64,000 bases of DNA, taken from positions 4,402,001 to 4,466,000 of the forward strand of contig CP108521.1 in assembly GCA_035999765.1 (NCBI GenBank), written 5' to 3'. Below, one piece after another: positions 43,571 to 53,021 of the stretch. The DNA is from Streptomyces sp. NBC_01231. GTDB taxonomy: Bacteria > Actinomycetota > Actinomycetes > Streptomycetales > Streptomycetaceae. A program made the translations under genes and the position numbers. Numbering within the stretch: position 1 is the first letter of the stretch; the number at the start of each line of letters is the position of its first letter. The notes below the pieces were generated by a model. It was given only the letters and a program-made list of their open reading frames with translations. It was not told where the DNA came from and ran no database searches.

Positions 43571-46500
43571 GTGAGCTATCTGCGTTTTCCGCATCTGAGC
43601 GGCGATCAGCTGTGCTTCGTGGCCGAGGACGACCTCTGGCTGGCCCCGCTCGACGGACCGGGCCGCGCCTGGCGACTCACCGTCGACCGGACGAAGGTCG
43701 GCCACCCCCGCTTCTCGCCCGACGGCAGCCACCTCGCGTACACGAGCTGGCGCAGCCTGGTCCCCGAGATCCACCTGGTGCCGGTGGACGGCGGGCCGGG
43801 CAGGCAGCTCACCCACTGGGGCTCGCCGGACACCGAGGTGTGCGGCTGGACGCCCCCGGACGCGGAAGGACACAGCCAGATCCTCGCCGTCGCCTCCCAC
43901 GGCGAGCCCTTCTCGTACTTCACCTGGGCGTACAAGATCCGTCCCGACGGCGACCCGGGCCGCAAGCTCCCCTGGGGCCCGGTCTCCGACATCCAGTCCG
44001 CCGACGTCGACGGCGAGCGCCGGACCCTGCTCCTCACCGGCACCCCGCCGCACGAACCGGCCGCCTGGAAGCGCTACCGGGGCGGCGCCACGGGCAGGCT
44101 GTGGCTGCACGGGGAGCGGATCCTCGCCGACCTGAACGGCCACCTCCACTCCCCCCTGTTCGTCGGCGACCGGATCGCCTTCCTCTCCGACCACGAGGGC
44201 GTCGGCAACCTCTACTCCTGCGCCCACGACGGCTCCGACCTGCGCCGGCACACCGACCACGACGCCTTCTACGCCCGGCACGCGGCGAGCGACGGCGCCC
44301 GGGTGGTGTACCAGTGCGGGGGCGACCTGTGGATCGTCGACGACCTGGCCGCCGACTCCGAGCCGCGTCGGCTCGACGTCCGGCTGAGCGGGCCGCGCGC
44401 GGGGCGCCGTCCGTACCAGGTCCCGGCCGCCCAGCACGTGGACGGCGTCTCGGTCGACGAGACGGGCCGCGCAAGCGCCGTCGTCGTCCGGGGGAGCCTG
44501 TACTGGCTGACCCACCGGGACGGCCCCGCCCGTACGATCACCGACACCCCGGGGGTACGGGTCCGGCTCCCGGAGATGCTCGGCTCGGGCGGCCAGGTCG
44601 CGTACGTCACGGACGCGGAGGGCGAGGACGCGATCGAGATCGCCTATCTCCCCAGGGCGACGGGGCATCGCGAGCCCCGCCGACTGGCGTCGGGCGAGCT
44701 GGGGCGGGTGCTGGAGCTGGTCTCCGACCCCCAGGGCGAGCGGCTGGCCATCGCCTCGCACGACGGACGGCTGCTTCTGATCACCGTGTCCGACGACGCG
44801 GGCGCCGGCACGGGTACGGAGGACTCGGGCCCGGACAACTCGGGCTCGGGCTCGGGCGGTTCAGGCACCGGCGACTCGGGGTCGGGCACGGTCGAATCGA
44901 GCTCGGGCTCGGGCGACTCGGGCTCGGGCTCGGGTGAGGACGGCTCAGGGACCGACGGCTCGGGCTCGGGCCCGGACAACTCGGGCACAAGCACGGAAAC
45001 TTCCCGCCCAGGCCCGGAGACTCCAGGCAGTGAGGTGACCGAACTCATCCACTCGATCAACGGCCCGGTGCGCGACCTCGCCTTCTCTCCGGACGGGGCC
45101 TGGCTCACCTGGTCGCACCCGGGCATCGGCCGCACACTCCGCCAGATCAAGATGGCCCGCATCGCCGGCAACGGGCAGGAGGGCCCGGTGATCGTGGACG
45201 TCACCAACGGCCGCTTCGAGGACGAGAACCCGGTGTTCACCAGGGACGGCCGCTATCTCGCGTTCCTGTCCTGGCGCGGCTTCGACCCGGTGTACGACGT
45301 ACACACAGGCGACCTGTCCTTCCCGCTCGGCTGCCGCCCCTACCTGGTTCCCCTGTCCTCCGCCACCCCCTCCCCCTTCGCCGTGAACCCTGAGGGCCGG
45401 CCGGCCGCCGGGGGCCTGGACCCCGTGGAGGAGGACGAGGGAGGCGACGGCACGGTGATCGTCGAAGTCGAGGGCCTGGAGAGCCGGGTGACGCCTTTCC
45501 CGGTGACCGCCTCCAAGTACTCGGCGCTGTACCCGGTCGCGGGCGGCGGGCTGGTCTGGCTGCGCTGGCCGATCTCCGGTGCGCTGGGCGAGACCTTCGC
45601 GAACCCGGACGACACCAGCGGCCGCCCCACGCTGGAGCACTTCAGCATCAGCAAGGCGAAGAAGTCCGAACTCGTCGAGCACCTGGACTGGTTCGCGGTG
45701 AGCGGCGACGGCACCCGGCTGGTCCTCGTGGACGAGGGCGACCTGCGCGCGGTCCCCTCGAACGAGTCCGGCGACGGCGACGCGACGGTCTGGATCGAGG
45801 TCCGCCGCATCCTGCACGAGGTCGACCCGGCCGCCGAGTGGCGCCAGTCGTACGAGGAGGCGGGCCGGCTCATCCGGGCGTACTTCTGGGAACCGGGAAT
45901 GTGCGGCATCGACTGGGACGCGGTCCTCGACCAGTACCGTCCGCTGGTCGAACGGGTCGCGTCCCCGGACGAGTTCGCCGACCTCCTACGCGAACTGCTC
46001 GGTGAACTCGGCACCTCCCACGCCTACGTCTCGGCCGCCCGCCGCAACGAGGGCCCGCCGCACTACCAGCGCCGCCAGGGCCTCCTCGGCGCCAACTTCG
46101 TCCGACGGGACGAGGGTTGGACGATCAGGCGGATCCTGCCCGGCGACTCCTCCGACTCCAAGGCACGGTCGCCGCTGGCCGGCACGGGCATCCGGGAGGG
46201 CGCGGTACTCACCCACGTGGACGGCCGTCCGGTGGATGCGGAGAGGGGCCCGTATCCCCTGCTGGCGGGGGCGGGCGGCACAACGGTCGAGCTGACCGTC
46301 ATCCCGGCCGAGACGAACGGACGCGCCCGCCGGGTGGCGGTCGTCCCGCTCGTCGACGAGCGCCCCCTTCGCTATCAGGACTGGGTGGCCAAACGCCGGG
46401 CCGTCGTACGGGAGTTGAGCGGCGGCCGCTGTGGCTATCTGCACATCCCCGACATGGGCGGCTCGGGCTGGGCCCAGTTCAACCGGGATCTGCGCATGGA

Positions 46501-47053
46501 GGTCTCGCGCCCCGCGCTCCTCGTGGACGTACGCGGCAACGCGGGCGGTCACATCAGCGAGTTGGTCGTGGAGAAGCTGACGCGCACGATCCTCGGCTGG
46601 GACCTGACCCGTGACGCCCAGCCCGTGTCGTACGCCTCGAACGCCCCACGCGGCCCGGTGGTGGCCCTGGCCGACGAGGCGACCTCCTCGGACGGCGACA
46701 TGATCACGGCCGCCTTCAAGCTCCTGAACCTGGGCCCCGTGGTCGGGCAGCGCACCTGGGGCGGAGTCGTCGGCATGACCGGCCGTCACCAACTGGGCGA
46801 CGGCACGGTGATCACGGTCCCGATGAACGCGGCCTGGTTCGACGCGTACGGCTGGTCCGTGGAGAACCACGGCGTCGCCCCGGACCTGGAGATCCTCCGC
46901 ACCCCGCTGGACTGGGCGGAGGGCAGACACGCCCAACTGGCCGACGCGGTGCAACTGGCCCTGGAACTGCTGGAATCCAACCCCCCGGCCACTCCCCCGG
47001 ACCACAAGAACCTCCCGGACAGGTCGCGGCCGAAGCTGCCCCCGCGCTTCTGA
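43571..47053 (+). CDS. tricorn protease, S41 peptidase with unusual Gly/Ser linker
   Basis: A 1160-residue tricorn-type peptidase that would degrade peptides from the proteasome or other proteases in the cytoplasm. The N-terminal half forms two beta-propellers ([29 protein letters not shown]), followed by a C1 helical part, a PDZ domain and the C2 S41 core. Catalytic residues align with archaeal tricorn: Ser816-His817 (GTSHAYV), Ser1040-Asp1041 (TSSDGD) and Glu1098 (SVENHG); the spacing of the last two matches exactly. Residues 409-485 are an extra Gly/Ser/Asp-rich stretch. GTG at 43571 directly follows GGGGAG, an unusually short spacing. Divergent from the TetR gene. Confidence 0.93.
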   Translation: MSYLRFPHLSGDQLCFVAEDDLWLAPLDGPGRAWRLTVDRTKVGHPRFSPDGSHLAYTSWRSLVPEIHLVPVDGGPGRQLTHWGSPDTEVCGWTPPDAEGHSQILAVASHGEPFSYFTWAYKIRPDGDPGRKLPWGPVSDIQSADVDGERRTLLLTGTPPHEPAAWKRYRGGATGRLWLHGERILADLNGHLHSPLFVGDRIAFLSDHEGVGNLYSCAHDGSDLRRHTDHDAFYARHAASDGARVVYQCGGDLWIVDDLAADSEPRRLDVRLSGPRAGRRPYQVPAAQHVDGVSVDETGRASAVVVRGSLYWLTHRDGPARTITDTPGVRVRLPEMLGSGGQVAYVTDAEGEDAIEIAYLPRATGHREPRRLASGELGRVLELVSDPQGERLAIASHDGRLLLITVSDDAGAGTGTEDSGPDNSGSGSGGSGTGDSGSGTVESSSGSGDSGSGSGEDGSGTDGSGSGPDNSGTSTETSRPGPETPGSEVTELIHSINGPVRDLAFSPDGAWLTWSHPGIGRTLRQIKMARIAGNGQEGPVIVDVTNGRFEDENPVFTRDGRYLAFLSWRGFDPVYDVHTGDLSFPLGCRPYLVPLSSATPSPFAVNPEGRPAAGGLDPVEEDEGGDGTVIVEVEGLESRVTPFPVTASKYSALYPVAGGGLVWLRWPISGALGETFANPDDTSGRPTLEHFSISKAKKSELVEHLDWFAVSGDGTRLVLVDEGDLRAVPSNESGDGDATVWIEVRRILHEVDPAAEWRQSYEEAGRLIRAYFWEPGMCGIDWDAVLDQYRPLVERVASPDEFADLLRELLGELGTSHAYVSAARRNEGPPHYQRRQGLLGANFVRRDEGWTIRRILPGDSSDSKARSPLAGTGIREGAVLTHVDGRPVDAERGPYPLLAGAGGTTVELTVIPAETNGRARRVAVVPLVDERPLRYQDWVAKRRAVVRELSGGRCGYLHIPDMGGSGWAQFNRDLRMEVSRPALLVDVRGNAGGHISELVVEKLTRTILGWDLTRDAQPVSYASNAPRGPVVALADEATSSDGDMITAAFKLLNLGPVVGQRTWGGVVGMTGRHQLGDGTVITVPMNAAWFDAYGWSVENHGVAPDLEILRTPLDWAEGRHAQLADAVQLALELLESNPPATPPDHKNLPDRSRPKLPPRF

Positions 47054-47106
47054 ACGGCCCATCTTCTGACCGGCCCACGGGGCGCGGACCCCGACGCACA
47101 CCGGAA

Positions 47107-47141
47107 CGTGGGGCACCCCTTCCAAGAAAGGGCACCCCACG
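47107..47141. terminator. bidirectional hairpin between convergent genes
   Basis: CGTGGGG (47107-47113) pairs with CCCCACG (47135-47141), with an inner CCCTT/AAGGG stem and a small internal loop. It lies between the tricorn stop (47053) and the stop of the 74-residue protein (47168). Confidence 0.6.
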
Positions 47142-47167
47142 TCAGCGGTCAGAGCCGAGCTCAGCGG

Positions 47168-47392
47168 CTACATGTCGTAGTCCTGGCTGAGGCGGTCCTC
47201 CTCCTCGCGCTCGCGCCGCATACGCTCGGTCTCCTCGTCCCGCATGGGCTGACCCGGCCGGCCACGCTCCTGGCCGCGCTCCTGGCCGCGCCCCTGACTC
47301 TGCTGACCCTTCTCCCGGGCCTGCTGAGCCTTCTGCTTGGCCTGGTCCCGCATCTGCTCCGACTTGTTCTGGAACTGGTCCTTCATACCCAT
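47168..47392 (-). CDS. small highly charged Gln/Arg/Glu-rich protein
   Basis: A 74-residue hydrophilic protein, MGMKDQFQNKSEQMRDQAKQ onward, with repeated GQERGQERG and a C-terminal EETERMRREREEEDRLSQDYDM. AGGAG lies 9 nt before the ATG at 47392. It is predicted to be a single long helix or disordered, with no hydrophobic core. The first part resembles small stress-type CsbD-like or antitoxin-like helices, but no family can be named. Clear start signal and Streptomyces codon use support a real gene. Confidence 0.75.
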   Translation of the reverse strand: MGMKDQFQNKSEQMRDQAKQKAQQAREKGQQSQGRGQERGQERGRPGQPMRDEETERMRREREEEDRLSQDYDM

Positions 47393-47478
47393 GTGGGTTC
47401 ACTCCTAATGAGCGGGGGATGGACCCCTAGGTGGGGCCTCGACCAGATTCACACGACCGGACACAGTGCGCATTTCGA

Positions 47479-48363
47479 TCAACTACGGTGCGTAGCGCGG
47501 GCCTCCTCGTCCGCCGCCCCACCTGCGCCGACGAGCCCCGTCCGCATGCCCTCCAGCCTGGACGCGAACCGCCTCATCTCCCGTTGCCCCACGGTCCCGA
47601 TGACCCCCGGCAGGTACCCGCGCACGCCCTGCATCCCGCGCAGCCACCACTGCCCGTAGACATGACTCGACCTGCGCTCGATACCGGCCACGATCCGGTC
47701 CACCGCCGGGCCCAGCGGATACGTCTTGTTGGACGGCCACGGCAGCCGCTGCCGCAGTTCCCGCATCACGTCCTCCTGATCGGCCCCGCGCACCATGTCG
47801 GTGTCGGTCCACGACAGGTAACCGACCCCGACCCGCACCCCCTTGTAGCCGACCTCGGCCCGCAGACTGTGCGCGTACGCCTCCACGCCCGACTTGGACG
47901 CGCAGTACGCGGTCATCATCGGCGCCGGGGTGATCGCCGCGAGGGAGGCGATCTGGAGCAGGTAGCCCCGGCTCTCCATCAGCACGGGCAGGAAGGCGCG
48001 GGCGGTCATCGCCGAGCCGATCAGGTTGACCTCGATGACCCGCCGCCAGGCCTCCGGGTCGGCGTCCACGAAGGGCCCGCCGGTGGCCACGCCCGCGTTG
48101 GCGACGACGATGTCGACCTTCCCGAACCGCTCCTTGACCTCCCGGGCGACCTGGGCCATCGCCTCGTGGTCGGTGACATCGGCGTACCAGTGGCCGCTGT
48201 CGCCGTGCAGCCGCTCGGAGACCGCCTTGAGCGCGTCGGGCTCCAGCCCGACCAGCGCCACCGTCGCCCCGCGCGCGGACAGCTTGCGGGCCAGCAGCTC
48301 CCCGACGCCCCGCGCGGCTCCGGTGACGACCGCGACCTGCCCTTCGAGACCGACCCTGCTCAT
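47479..48363 (-). CDS. short-chain dehydrogenase/reductase
   Basis: A 294-residue SDR oxidoreductase using NAD(P)H. Cofactor motif TGAARGVG (14-21), NAG in VANAGVATGG (88-91 region), and catalytic Ser140, Tyr153, Lys157 (YCASK). The extra C-terminal 60 residues (YGQWWLRGMQGVRGYLPG) look like the membrane-associated tails in mycobacterial SadH-type enzymes. It is the third gene of a monooxygenase-hydrolase-SDR operon, with ATGA overlap to the hydrolase. The substrate may be a fatty or keto compound; inference only. Confidence 0.92.
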   Translation of the reverse strand: MSRVGLEGQVAVVTGAARGVGELLARKLSARGATVALVGLEPDALKAVSERLHGDSGHWYADVTDHEAMAQVAREVKERFGKVDIVVANAGVATGGPFVDADPEAWRRVIEVNLIGSAMTARAFLPVLMESRGYLLQIASLAAITPAPMMTAYCASKSGVEAYAHSLRAEVGYKGVRVGVGYLSWTDTDMVRGADQEDVMRELRQRLPWPSNKTYPLGPAVDRIVAGIERRSSHVYGQWWLRGMQGVRGYLPGVIGTVGQREMRRFASRLEGMRTGLVGAGGAADEEARATHRS

Positions 48364-49298
48364 GCGTCCTCCTTGACGTGACCGACGACGGGACCGACCT
48401 GGACGTACGTGGTGACCAGTTCCCGGATCTTCCCGGTGACCGGCGCGGGCGCCTCGACCGGAGTCATGTGACCGATGCCGGGCAGCTCGGTCAGACCCAC
48501 GCAGTCCGGCAGGGCGGCGACCAGCGCGCGGGCCTGCGCCGGCGGGGTGAGCCGGTCGGCGGAGCCCACCACGACGGCCGTCGGTGCGCGCAACTCCCGT
48601 ACCGCGTGGTCGAGATCGAGCAGATCGAGCACGTGCGACCAGGCGTACCGCACCGCGCGTGGGCAGGCGTGCACGACACGGGCGCACGCCTCCACCATGT
48701 CGGGGGCCGAACCGGCGCCCATCGTCCCGTACTTGAGGATCCTCCGGGCGAGCGGCGTGACCGGTCCGAGCGGGGCACGGGAGCCGAGGATCCGCCGGGT
48801 CAGCCAGGTCCTCGTCCGGCCCGCGCGGATCGGTATCACCAGCGACTCGGCGACCAGCCGCGAGGAACCGGTGCTGCACAGCAGGACGGCCGCCGTGTGT
48901 TCCCGGAAGGCGGGCCGGTTGGCGGCGGCCATCACCGTCATGCCGCCCATGGAGTGACCGACGATCACCGCCTTCTCGCCCGGCGCGAGGACCGCCCCCA
49001 GCACGGCTTCGAGGTCGTCGGCGAGCGCGTCGGTGCTGCAGTCCGGGCTCGCCGGGCTGCGTCCGTGGCCGCGCTGGTCGTAGGCGATGACCCGGTGGTC
49101 GACGGACAGGTCCCGTATCTGCGCCGCCCAGAAGGCCGTCGAGCAGGTCCAGCCGTGGGCGAGGACGACCGTCGGGGCGCCCTCGGGTCCGTGCACCTCG
49201 ACGTGCAGACGGGCGCCGTCGGCGGAGGTGGCGGTCAGTTCGCGGGCGGGCACCGGCGGGGCGTACGGCCCGGAGGCGACGTGCAGGAGACGGCTCAC
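48360..49298 (-). CDS. alpha/beta hydrolase
   Basis: A 312-residue alpha/beta hydrolase. The oxyanion strand HGW (48-50) and nucleophile elbow VGHSMGG with Ser116 are clear, followed by a probable Asp (VVGSADRLTPP) and His (LPGIGHMTP). In a mymA-like operon the hydrolase could cleave the ester or lactone made by the Baeyer-Villiger monooxygenase. GTG start overlaps the monooxygenase stop (GTGA) and the stop overlaps the SDR start (ATGA). Substrate is not known. Confidence 0.92.
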   Translation of the reverse strand: MSRLLHVASGPYAPPVPARELTATSADGARLHVEVHGPEGAPTVVLAHGWTCSTAFWAAQIRDLSVDHRVIAYDQRGHGRSPASPDCSTDALADDLEAVLGAVLAPGEKAVIVGHSMGGMTVMAAANRPAFREHTAAVLLCSTGSSRLVAESLVIPIRAGRTRTWLTRRILGSRAPLGPVTPLARRILKYGTMGAGSAPDMVEACARVVHACPRAVRYAWSHVLDLLDLDHAVRELRAPTAVVVGSADRLTPPAQARALVAALPDCVGLTELPGIGHMTPVEAPAPVTGKIRELVTTYVQVGPVVGHVKEDA

Positions 49299-50794
49299 GC
49301 GCTGACCTCGGCCTTCTTCTGGGTGGGCACCCGTACGACGTCGTACTCCCCGAGGTCCACGCGCCGGGTCGCGCGCCGGAACTCCGTCGTCGTGCCCGGC
49401 CAGATGGTGGTGTTGCGGCCGCTCGCGTCCATGTACCAGCTGGTGCAGCCGCCCGTGTTCCACACCGTGCGCTTCATGCGCTCCTGCACCCGGTCGTTCC
49501 AGGCGCGCACGGCGGCCGGGCGGGCGTCGAGGGCGACCCGGCCGCCGAGGACGTTCAACTGCCGTACGAAGTCGGCCATGTAGTTCAGCTGGGACTCGAT
49601 CATCAGGATCATCGAGGAGTTGCCGAGGCCGGTGTTGGGGCCGATGACGGTCAGCCAGTTGGGGAACCCGGCCGCCGAGGCACCGCGCAGGGCCTCCATG
49701 CCGCCCTTCCAGGACTCGGCGAGCGTGCGCCCGTCCGCGCCCACCACCCGGTCGGCGATCGGCATGTCGGTGACGTGGAAGCCGGTGCCGAAGACGAGCG
49801 CGTCGGCCTCGGCCTCGGTGCCGTCGGCGGCGACCAGCGTCGAGCCGCGGACCTCGCTCAGTCCGCTCGCGACGAGGTCCACGTTGGGCTGCGCGAGGGC
49901 CGGGTAGTAGGTGCCGGACAGCAGGATCCGCTTGCAGCCGATGCGGTAGTCGGGCGTGAGCTTGGCGCGCAGGGCCGGGTCCTTGATGGAGCGGGCCATG
50001 TTGCGCGCGGCCAACTGCTCTACCAGACCGAGCTCGTTGGGGCGCTTGGTGAACGCCTGGACCTGCAACTCCCGGATGCCCCACGACAGTCCGCGCCGGG
50101 CCTGCGCGGTGAAGGGCAGCGCCCGGTGCAGCGCGCGTTCTGCTCCGCTGATCGCCCGGTCCACCCGGGGCAGCACCCAGGGCGGGGTGCGTTGGAAGAG
50201 GGTGAGCCGGGAGACCTCGGGCTGGATGGCCGGGACGATCTGGATGGCGGAGGCGCCCGTGCCGACCATGGCGACCTTCTTGCCGCGCAGGTCGGCGTCG
50301 TGGTCCCAGCGGGCCGAGTGGAACACCTTGCCGGGGAACGAGTCCAGGCCCGGGATCTCCGGGATTCTCGGGTCGGACAGCGGCCCGGTGGCGGAGACGA
50401 CCAGGTCGGCCCGGAGCGAGCCGCCGCTGGTCTCGATGTCCCAGAACAGCAGCTCGGTGTTCCAGGTCATCCGCGTGACCTCGGAGTGGAGACGCAGGTG
50501 CGGGCGCAGCCCGAAGACGTCCGTCACCCGCTCCAGGTAGGCGCGGATGTGCTCCTGACCGGAGAAGGTGCGCGGCCAGTCGGGGTTGGGCGCGAAGGAG
50601 AACGAGTAGAGATGGGACGGCACGTCACAGACGCACCCCGGATAGGTGTTGTCCCGCCAGGTCCCGCCGACGCTGCCGGCCCGCTCCAGCACGACGAAGT
50701 CGGTGACGCCCTCGCGCCGCAGTCGTACGGCGGCCCCCAGCCCGCCGAATCCGGACCCGATCACCGCCACCCGCACGTGTTCCTGCTCGGCCAT
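49295..50794 (-). CDS. flavin-containing Baeyer-Villiger-type monooxygenase
   Basis: A 499-residue FAD/NADPH monooxygenase. The FAD Rossmann motif is GSGFGG (13-18), the Baeyer-Villiger fingerprint FPGKVFHSARWD spans 153-164 (Phe, Gly155, His159 and Trp163 in place), and a second NADPH Rossmann GTGASA follows at 178-183. It would insert an oxygen next to a ketone or oxidise a heteroatom. ATG at 50794 has GGAGG 7 nt upstream. First gene of the three-gene operon and divergent from a MerR regulator. The order monooxygenase-hydrolase-SDR matches mymA-lipR-Rv3085 of M. tuberculosis. Confidence 0.92.
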   Translation of the reverse strand: MAEQEHVRVAVIGSGFGGLGAAVRLRREGVTDFVVLERAGSVGGTWRDNTYPGCVCDVPSHLYSFSFAPNPDWPRTFSGQEHIRAYLERVTDVFGLRPHLRLHSEVTRMTWNTELLFWDIETSGGSLRADLVVSATGPLSDPRIPEIPGLDSFPGKVFHSARWDHDADLRGKKVAMVGTGASAIQIVPAIQPEVSRLTLFQRTPPWVLPRVDRAISGAERALHRALPFTAQARRGLSWGIRELQVQAFTKRPNELGLVEQLAARNMARSIKDPALRAKLTPDYRIGCKRILLSGTYYPALAQPNVDLVASGLSEVRGSTLVAADGTEAEADALVFGTGFHVTDMPIADRVVGADGRTLAESWKGGMEALRGASAAGFPNWLTVIGPNTGLGNSSMILMIESQLNYMADFVRQLNVLGGRVALDARPAAVRAWNDRVQERMKRTVWNTGGCTSWYMDASGRNTTIWPGTTTEFRRATRRVDLGEYDVVRVPTQKKAEVSA

Positions 50795-50825
50795 CCCGAA
50801 GCCTCCACGCATCACGCTGAACCCT

Positions 50826-50841
50826 GCCAGTGAATACTGGC
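50826..50841. promoter_or_regulatory. operator-like palindrome before the monooxygenase operon
   Basis: GCCAGT-GAAT-ACTGGC is a perfect 6-4-6 palindrome 32 bp upstream of the monooxygenase ATG and 110 bp from the divergent MerR gene, suited to binding a dimeric regulator. Confidence 0.5.
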
Positions 50842-50950
50842 GCAATGGGGAGAGTAGAGCAGGTCCGTACTCAGGGGTAGGGGGCGGGCCAGGACTTTTA
50901 CCTCAGCGGCCGCCGCCACTGGTACCGGGACCACGACATAGGGTGCGGGC

Positions 50951-51667
50951 GTGGCAGACAAGCGTGAGTACCGCATGGAGGAGCTGGCCGAGGCGGCCGG
51001 GATCACGGTGCGCACCCTGCGCTTCTACCGCGAGCGCAAGCTGATCCACCCACCGCGCCGCGAGGGCCGTATCGCCTGGTACGACGACAGCCACCTGGCC
51101 CGCCTGCGCACCATCACCACCCTGCTGGAACGCGGCCACACCCTGAACGGCATCGCGGAACTGGCGGAGGCCTTCGACCACGGCCGCGACGTCGGCGACC
51201 TCCTCGGCGTCGACACCCCCACCGAGGAGGAGCCGGTCCGCCTCACCCCCGAGGAACTCGCCGCCCGCTTCGAGGGCCAGGTCACCCCCGAGAATTTCGC
51301 CGCCGCCCTGGACCTCGGTTACCTCGGCACCGCCGGCGACGAGATCGTCCACATCAGCCGCCGCCTCCTGGACGTCTCCTCCGCCCTGGTCCAGGAGGGC
51401 ATCCCGCTCGCCGAGGTCCTGTCCGCGGGCGCCCGCGTCCGCGCACACGCCGACGCCCTCGCCGACCTCTTCACCGACCTGATCCTCCGCCACGGCCCGC
51501 AGGAGAACCTCCAGCGACTGCGCCCCTTGGCCCGGAGCGTGGTGGAGGCGGAACTGTCACTGGCGTTGGACCGGCGGTTGCGGAAGGGGAACCACACAGG
51601 TCCGGACGGGGACCACACGGGCCGGGACCACGAGCACACAGTCCCGGACCAGGACTACCGGTCGTAG
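50951..51667 (+). CDS. MerR family transcriptional regulator
   Basis: A 238-residue MerR-type regulator. The winged helix reads YRMEELAEAAGITVRTLRFYRERKLI at residues 7-32, the wing RREGRIAWYDDSHLARL follows, then the coiled coil and a large helical effector domain. The C-terminal 30 residues (GNHTGPDGDHTGRDHEHT) are a His/Asp/Gly repeat that could bind metal. TAGGGT (50939-50944) lies 6 nt before the GTG, suggesting a leaderless transcript. It faces the monooxygenase operon and may control it. The tail overlaps the convergent exonuclease gene by 13 bp. Confidence 0.9.
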   Translation: MADKREYRMEELAEAAGITVRTLRFYRERKLIHPPRREGRIAWYDDSHLARLRTITTLLERGHTLNGIAELAEAFDHGRDVGDLLGVDTPTEEEPVRLTPEELAARFEGQVTPENFAAALDLGYLGTAGDEIVHISRRLLDVSSALVQEGIPLAEVLSAGARVRAHADALADLFTDLILRHGPQENLQRLRPLARSVVEAELSLALDRRLRKGNHTGPDGDHTGRDHEHTVPDQDYRS

Positions 51668-52458
51668 ACCACCGTCACCGGAGCGTGGTCCGACCAGCGC
51701 TCGGCATGCGTGGCGGCGCGCTCGACGTACCCCTTGACCGCCTTGGCGGCGAGGCCGGGCGTGGAGCAGTGGTAGTCGATCCTCCACCCTGAATTGTTCT
51801 CAAAGGCCCGCCCCCGGTACGACCACCAGGTGTACGGCCCCTCCACCTCCGGATGCAGCGCCCGCACGACGTCGACGTAACCGCCCTCCGTCGCGTCCAG
51901 AACCCGGGTCAGCCACGCCCGTTCCTCCGGGAGGAAGCCGGAGTTCTTCTGGTTGGCGCGCCAGTTCTTGAGGTCCGCCTGCTGGTGAGCGATGTTCCAG
52001 TCACCGCAGATGACGACCTCTCGGCCGTCGGCGGCGGCACGTTCACGCAGGTCCTTGACGTAGGCGAGGAACTCGCCCATGAAGCGGACCTTCTCGTCCT
52101 GGCGCTCGGTGCCGACCTCACCGGAGGGCAGGTAGAGCGACCCGACCGTGACACCTGGCAGGTCGGCCTCGACGTAGCGGCCGCTGGTGTCGAACTCCGA
52201 GGAGCCGAAACCGATCCGGACCCGGTCGGGTTCACGGCGCGTGTAGAGGGAGACACCGGCCCGCCCCTTCGCGGCGGCGGGCGCGTGCACGACGTGCCAG
52301 CCTTCGGGGGTGCGCACATGCTCAGGCAGCTGCTGCTGCTCGGCGCGCACCTCCTGAAGACAGACGACATCGGCGGAGGTCTCCGCGAGCCACTCCACGA
52401 ACCCCTTCTTCGCGGCGGCACGCAGCCCATTCACGTTCACAGTGGTGACAGTCAGCAT
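51655..52458 (-). CDS. xth: exodeoxyribonuclease III
   Basis: A 267-residue exonuclease III/AP endonuclease acting in base-excision repair. The family landmarks are VNVNGLRAAAKKGF, CLQEVRAE with the metal-binding Glu, the segment VCGDWNIAHQQADLKN (seen as VICGDWNIAH) with the catalytic Asp-x-Asn, RIDYHCST, and the final SDHAPV His. ATG at 52458 is favoured: TATTGT, a good -10, ends 7 nt before it, suggesting leaderless mRNA; an in-frame GTG lies at 52467. Single gene, convergent with merR. Confidence 0.93.
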   Translation of the reverse strand: MLTVTTVNVNGLRAAAKKGFVEWLAETSADVVCLQEVRAEQQQLPEHVRTPEGWHVVHAPAAAKGRAGVSLYTRREPDRVRIGFGSSEFDTSGRYVEADLPGVTVGSLYLPSGEVGTERQDEKVRFMGEFLAYVKDLRERAAADGREVVICGDWNIAHQQADLKNWRANQKNSGFLPEERAWLTRVLDATEGGYVDVVRALHPEVEGPYTWWSYRGRAFENNSGWRIDYHCSTPGLAAKAVKGYVERAATHAERWSDHAPVTVVYDR

Positions 52459-52538
52459 CCGCGGCACAATACCGGCAGGTCCACAGCAGACTGGACGGTG
52501 TCCGGACTTCGATCCAGTACAGATGTACGATTATGCGC

Positions 52539-53021
52539 ATGCATATTCGCCGGGTCCCGTTCGATCACCCCGACGCCGTGAAGCTCAACGACGCCGTCCA
52601 GGCCGAGTACCACGTGCGCTACGGCGACGGCGGCGACTCCACTGTGCTTGCCTCGTCGGACTTCGCACCGCCGAACGGCGTCTATCTCCTCGTCTACGAC
52701 GAGGCGGACCGGCCCGTCGCCACGGGCGGTTGGCGAAGCCAGGACGCCAACGGTGAGGGCAACGAGGACGGCGACGCCGAACTCAAGCGCATGTACGTGA
52801 TCGACGACATGCGCGGCCGCGGTCTCGCCCGGCGCCTGCTGACGGCCCTGGAGGTGGACGCCCGCGCGGCCGGCCGTATCCGCATGGTCCTGGAGACGGG
52901 CACCAAGCAGCCCGAGGCCATCGCCCTGTACACCTCCTGCGGCTACGAGCCGTGCGGCAAGTTCGGCTACTACCGCGAGTACGAGGAAAGCCGGTGCTTC
53001 GCCAAGAAGCTCAGCTCCTGA
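52539..53021 (+). CDS. GNAT family N-acetyltransferase
   Basis: A 160-residue acetyltransferase with the acetyl-CoA loop DDMRGRGLARRLL (about 88-100) and motif B EAIALYTSCGYEPCGKFGYY. Two in-frame ATGs exist, 52533 and 52539; TACGAT (52526-52531) would start the RNA at about 52538, so the second, MHIRRVPFDHP, is favoured as a leaderless start. GTAC-AGAT-GTAC (52518-52529) forms a dyad over the -10. It ends 11 bp inside the convergent response regulator gene. Substrate unknown. Confidence 0.85.
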   Translation: MHIRRVPFDHPDAVKLNDAVQAEYHVRYGDGGDSTVLASSDFAPPNGVYLLVYDEADRPVATGGWRSQDANGEGNEDGDAELKRMYVIDDMRGRGLARRLLTALEVDARAAGRIRMVLETGTKQPEAIALYTSCGYEPCGKFGYYREYEESRCFAKKLSS

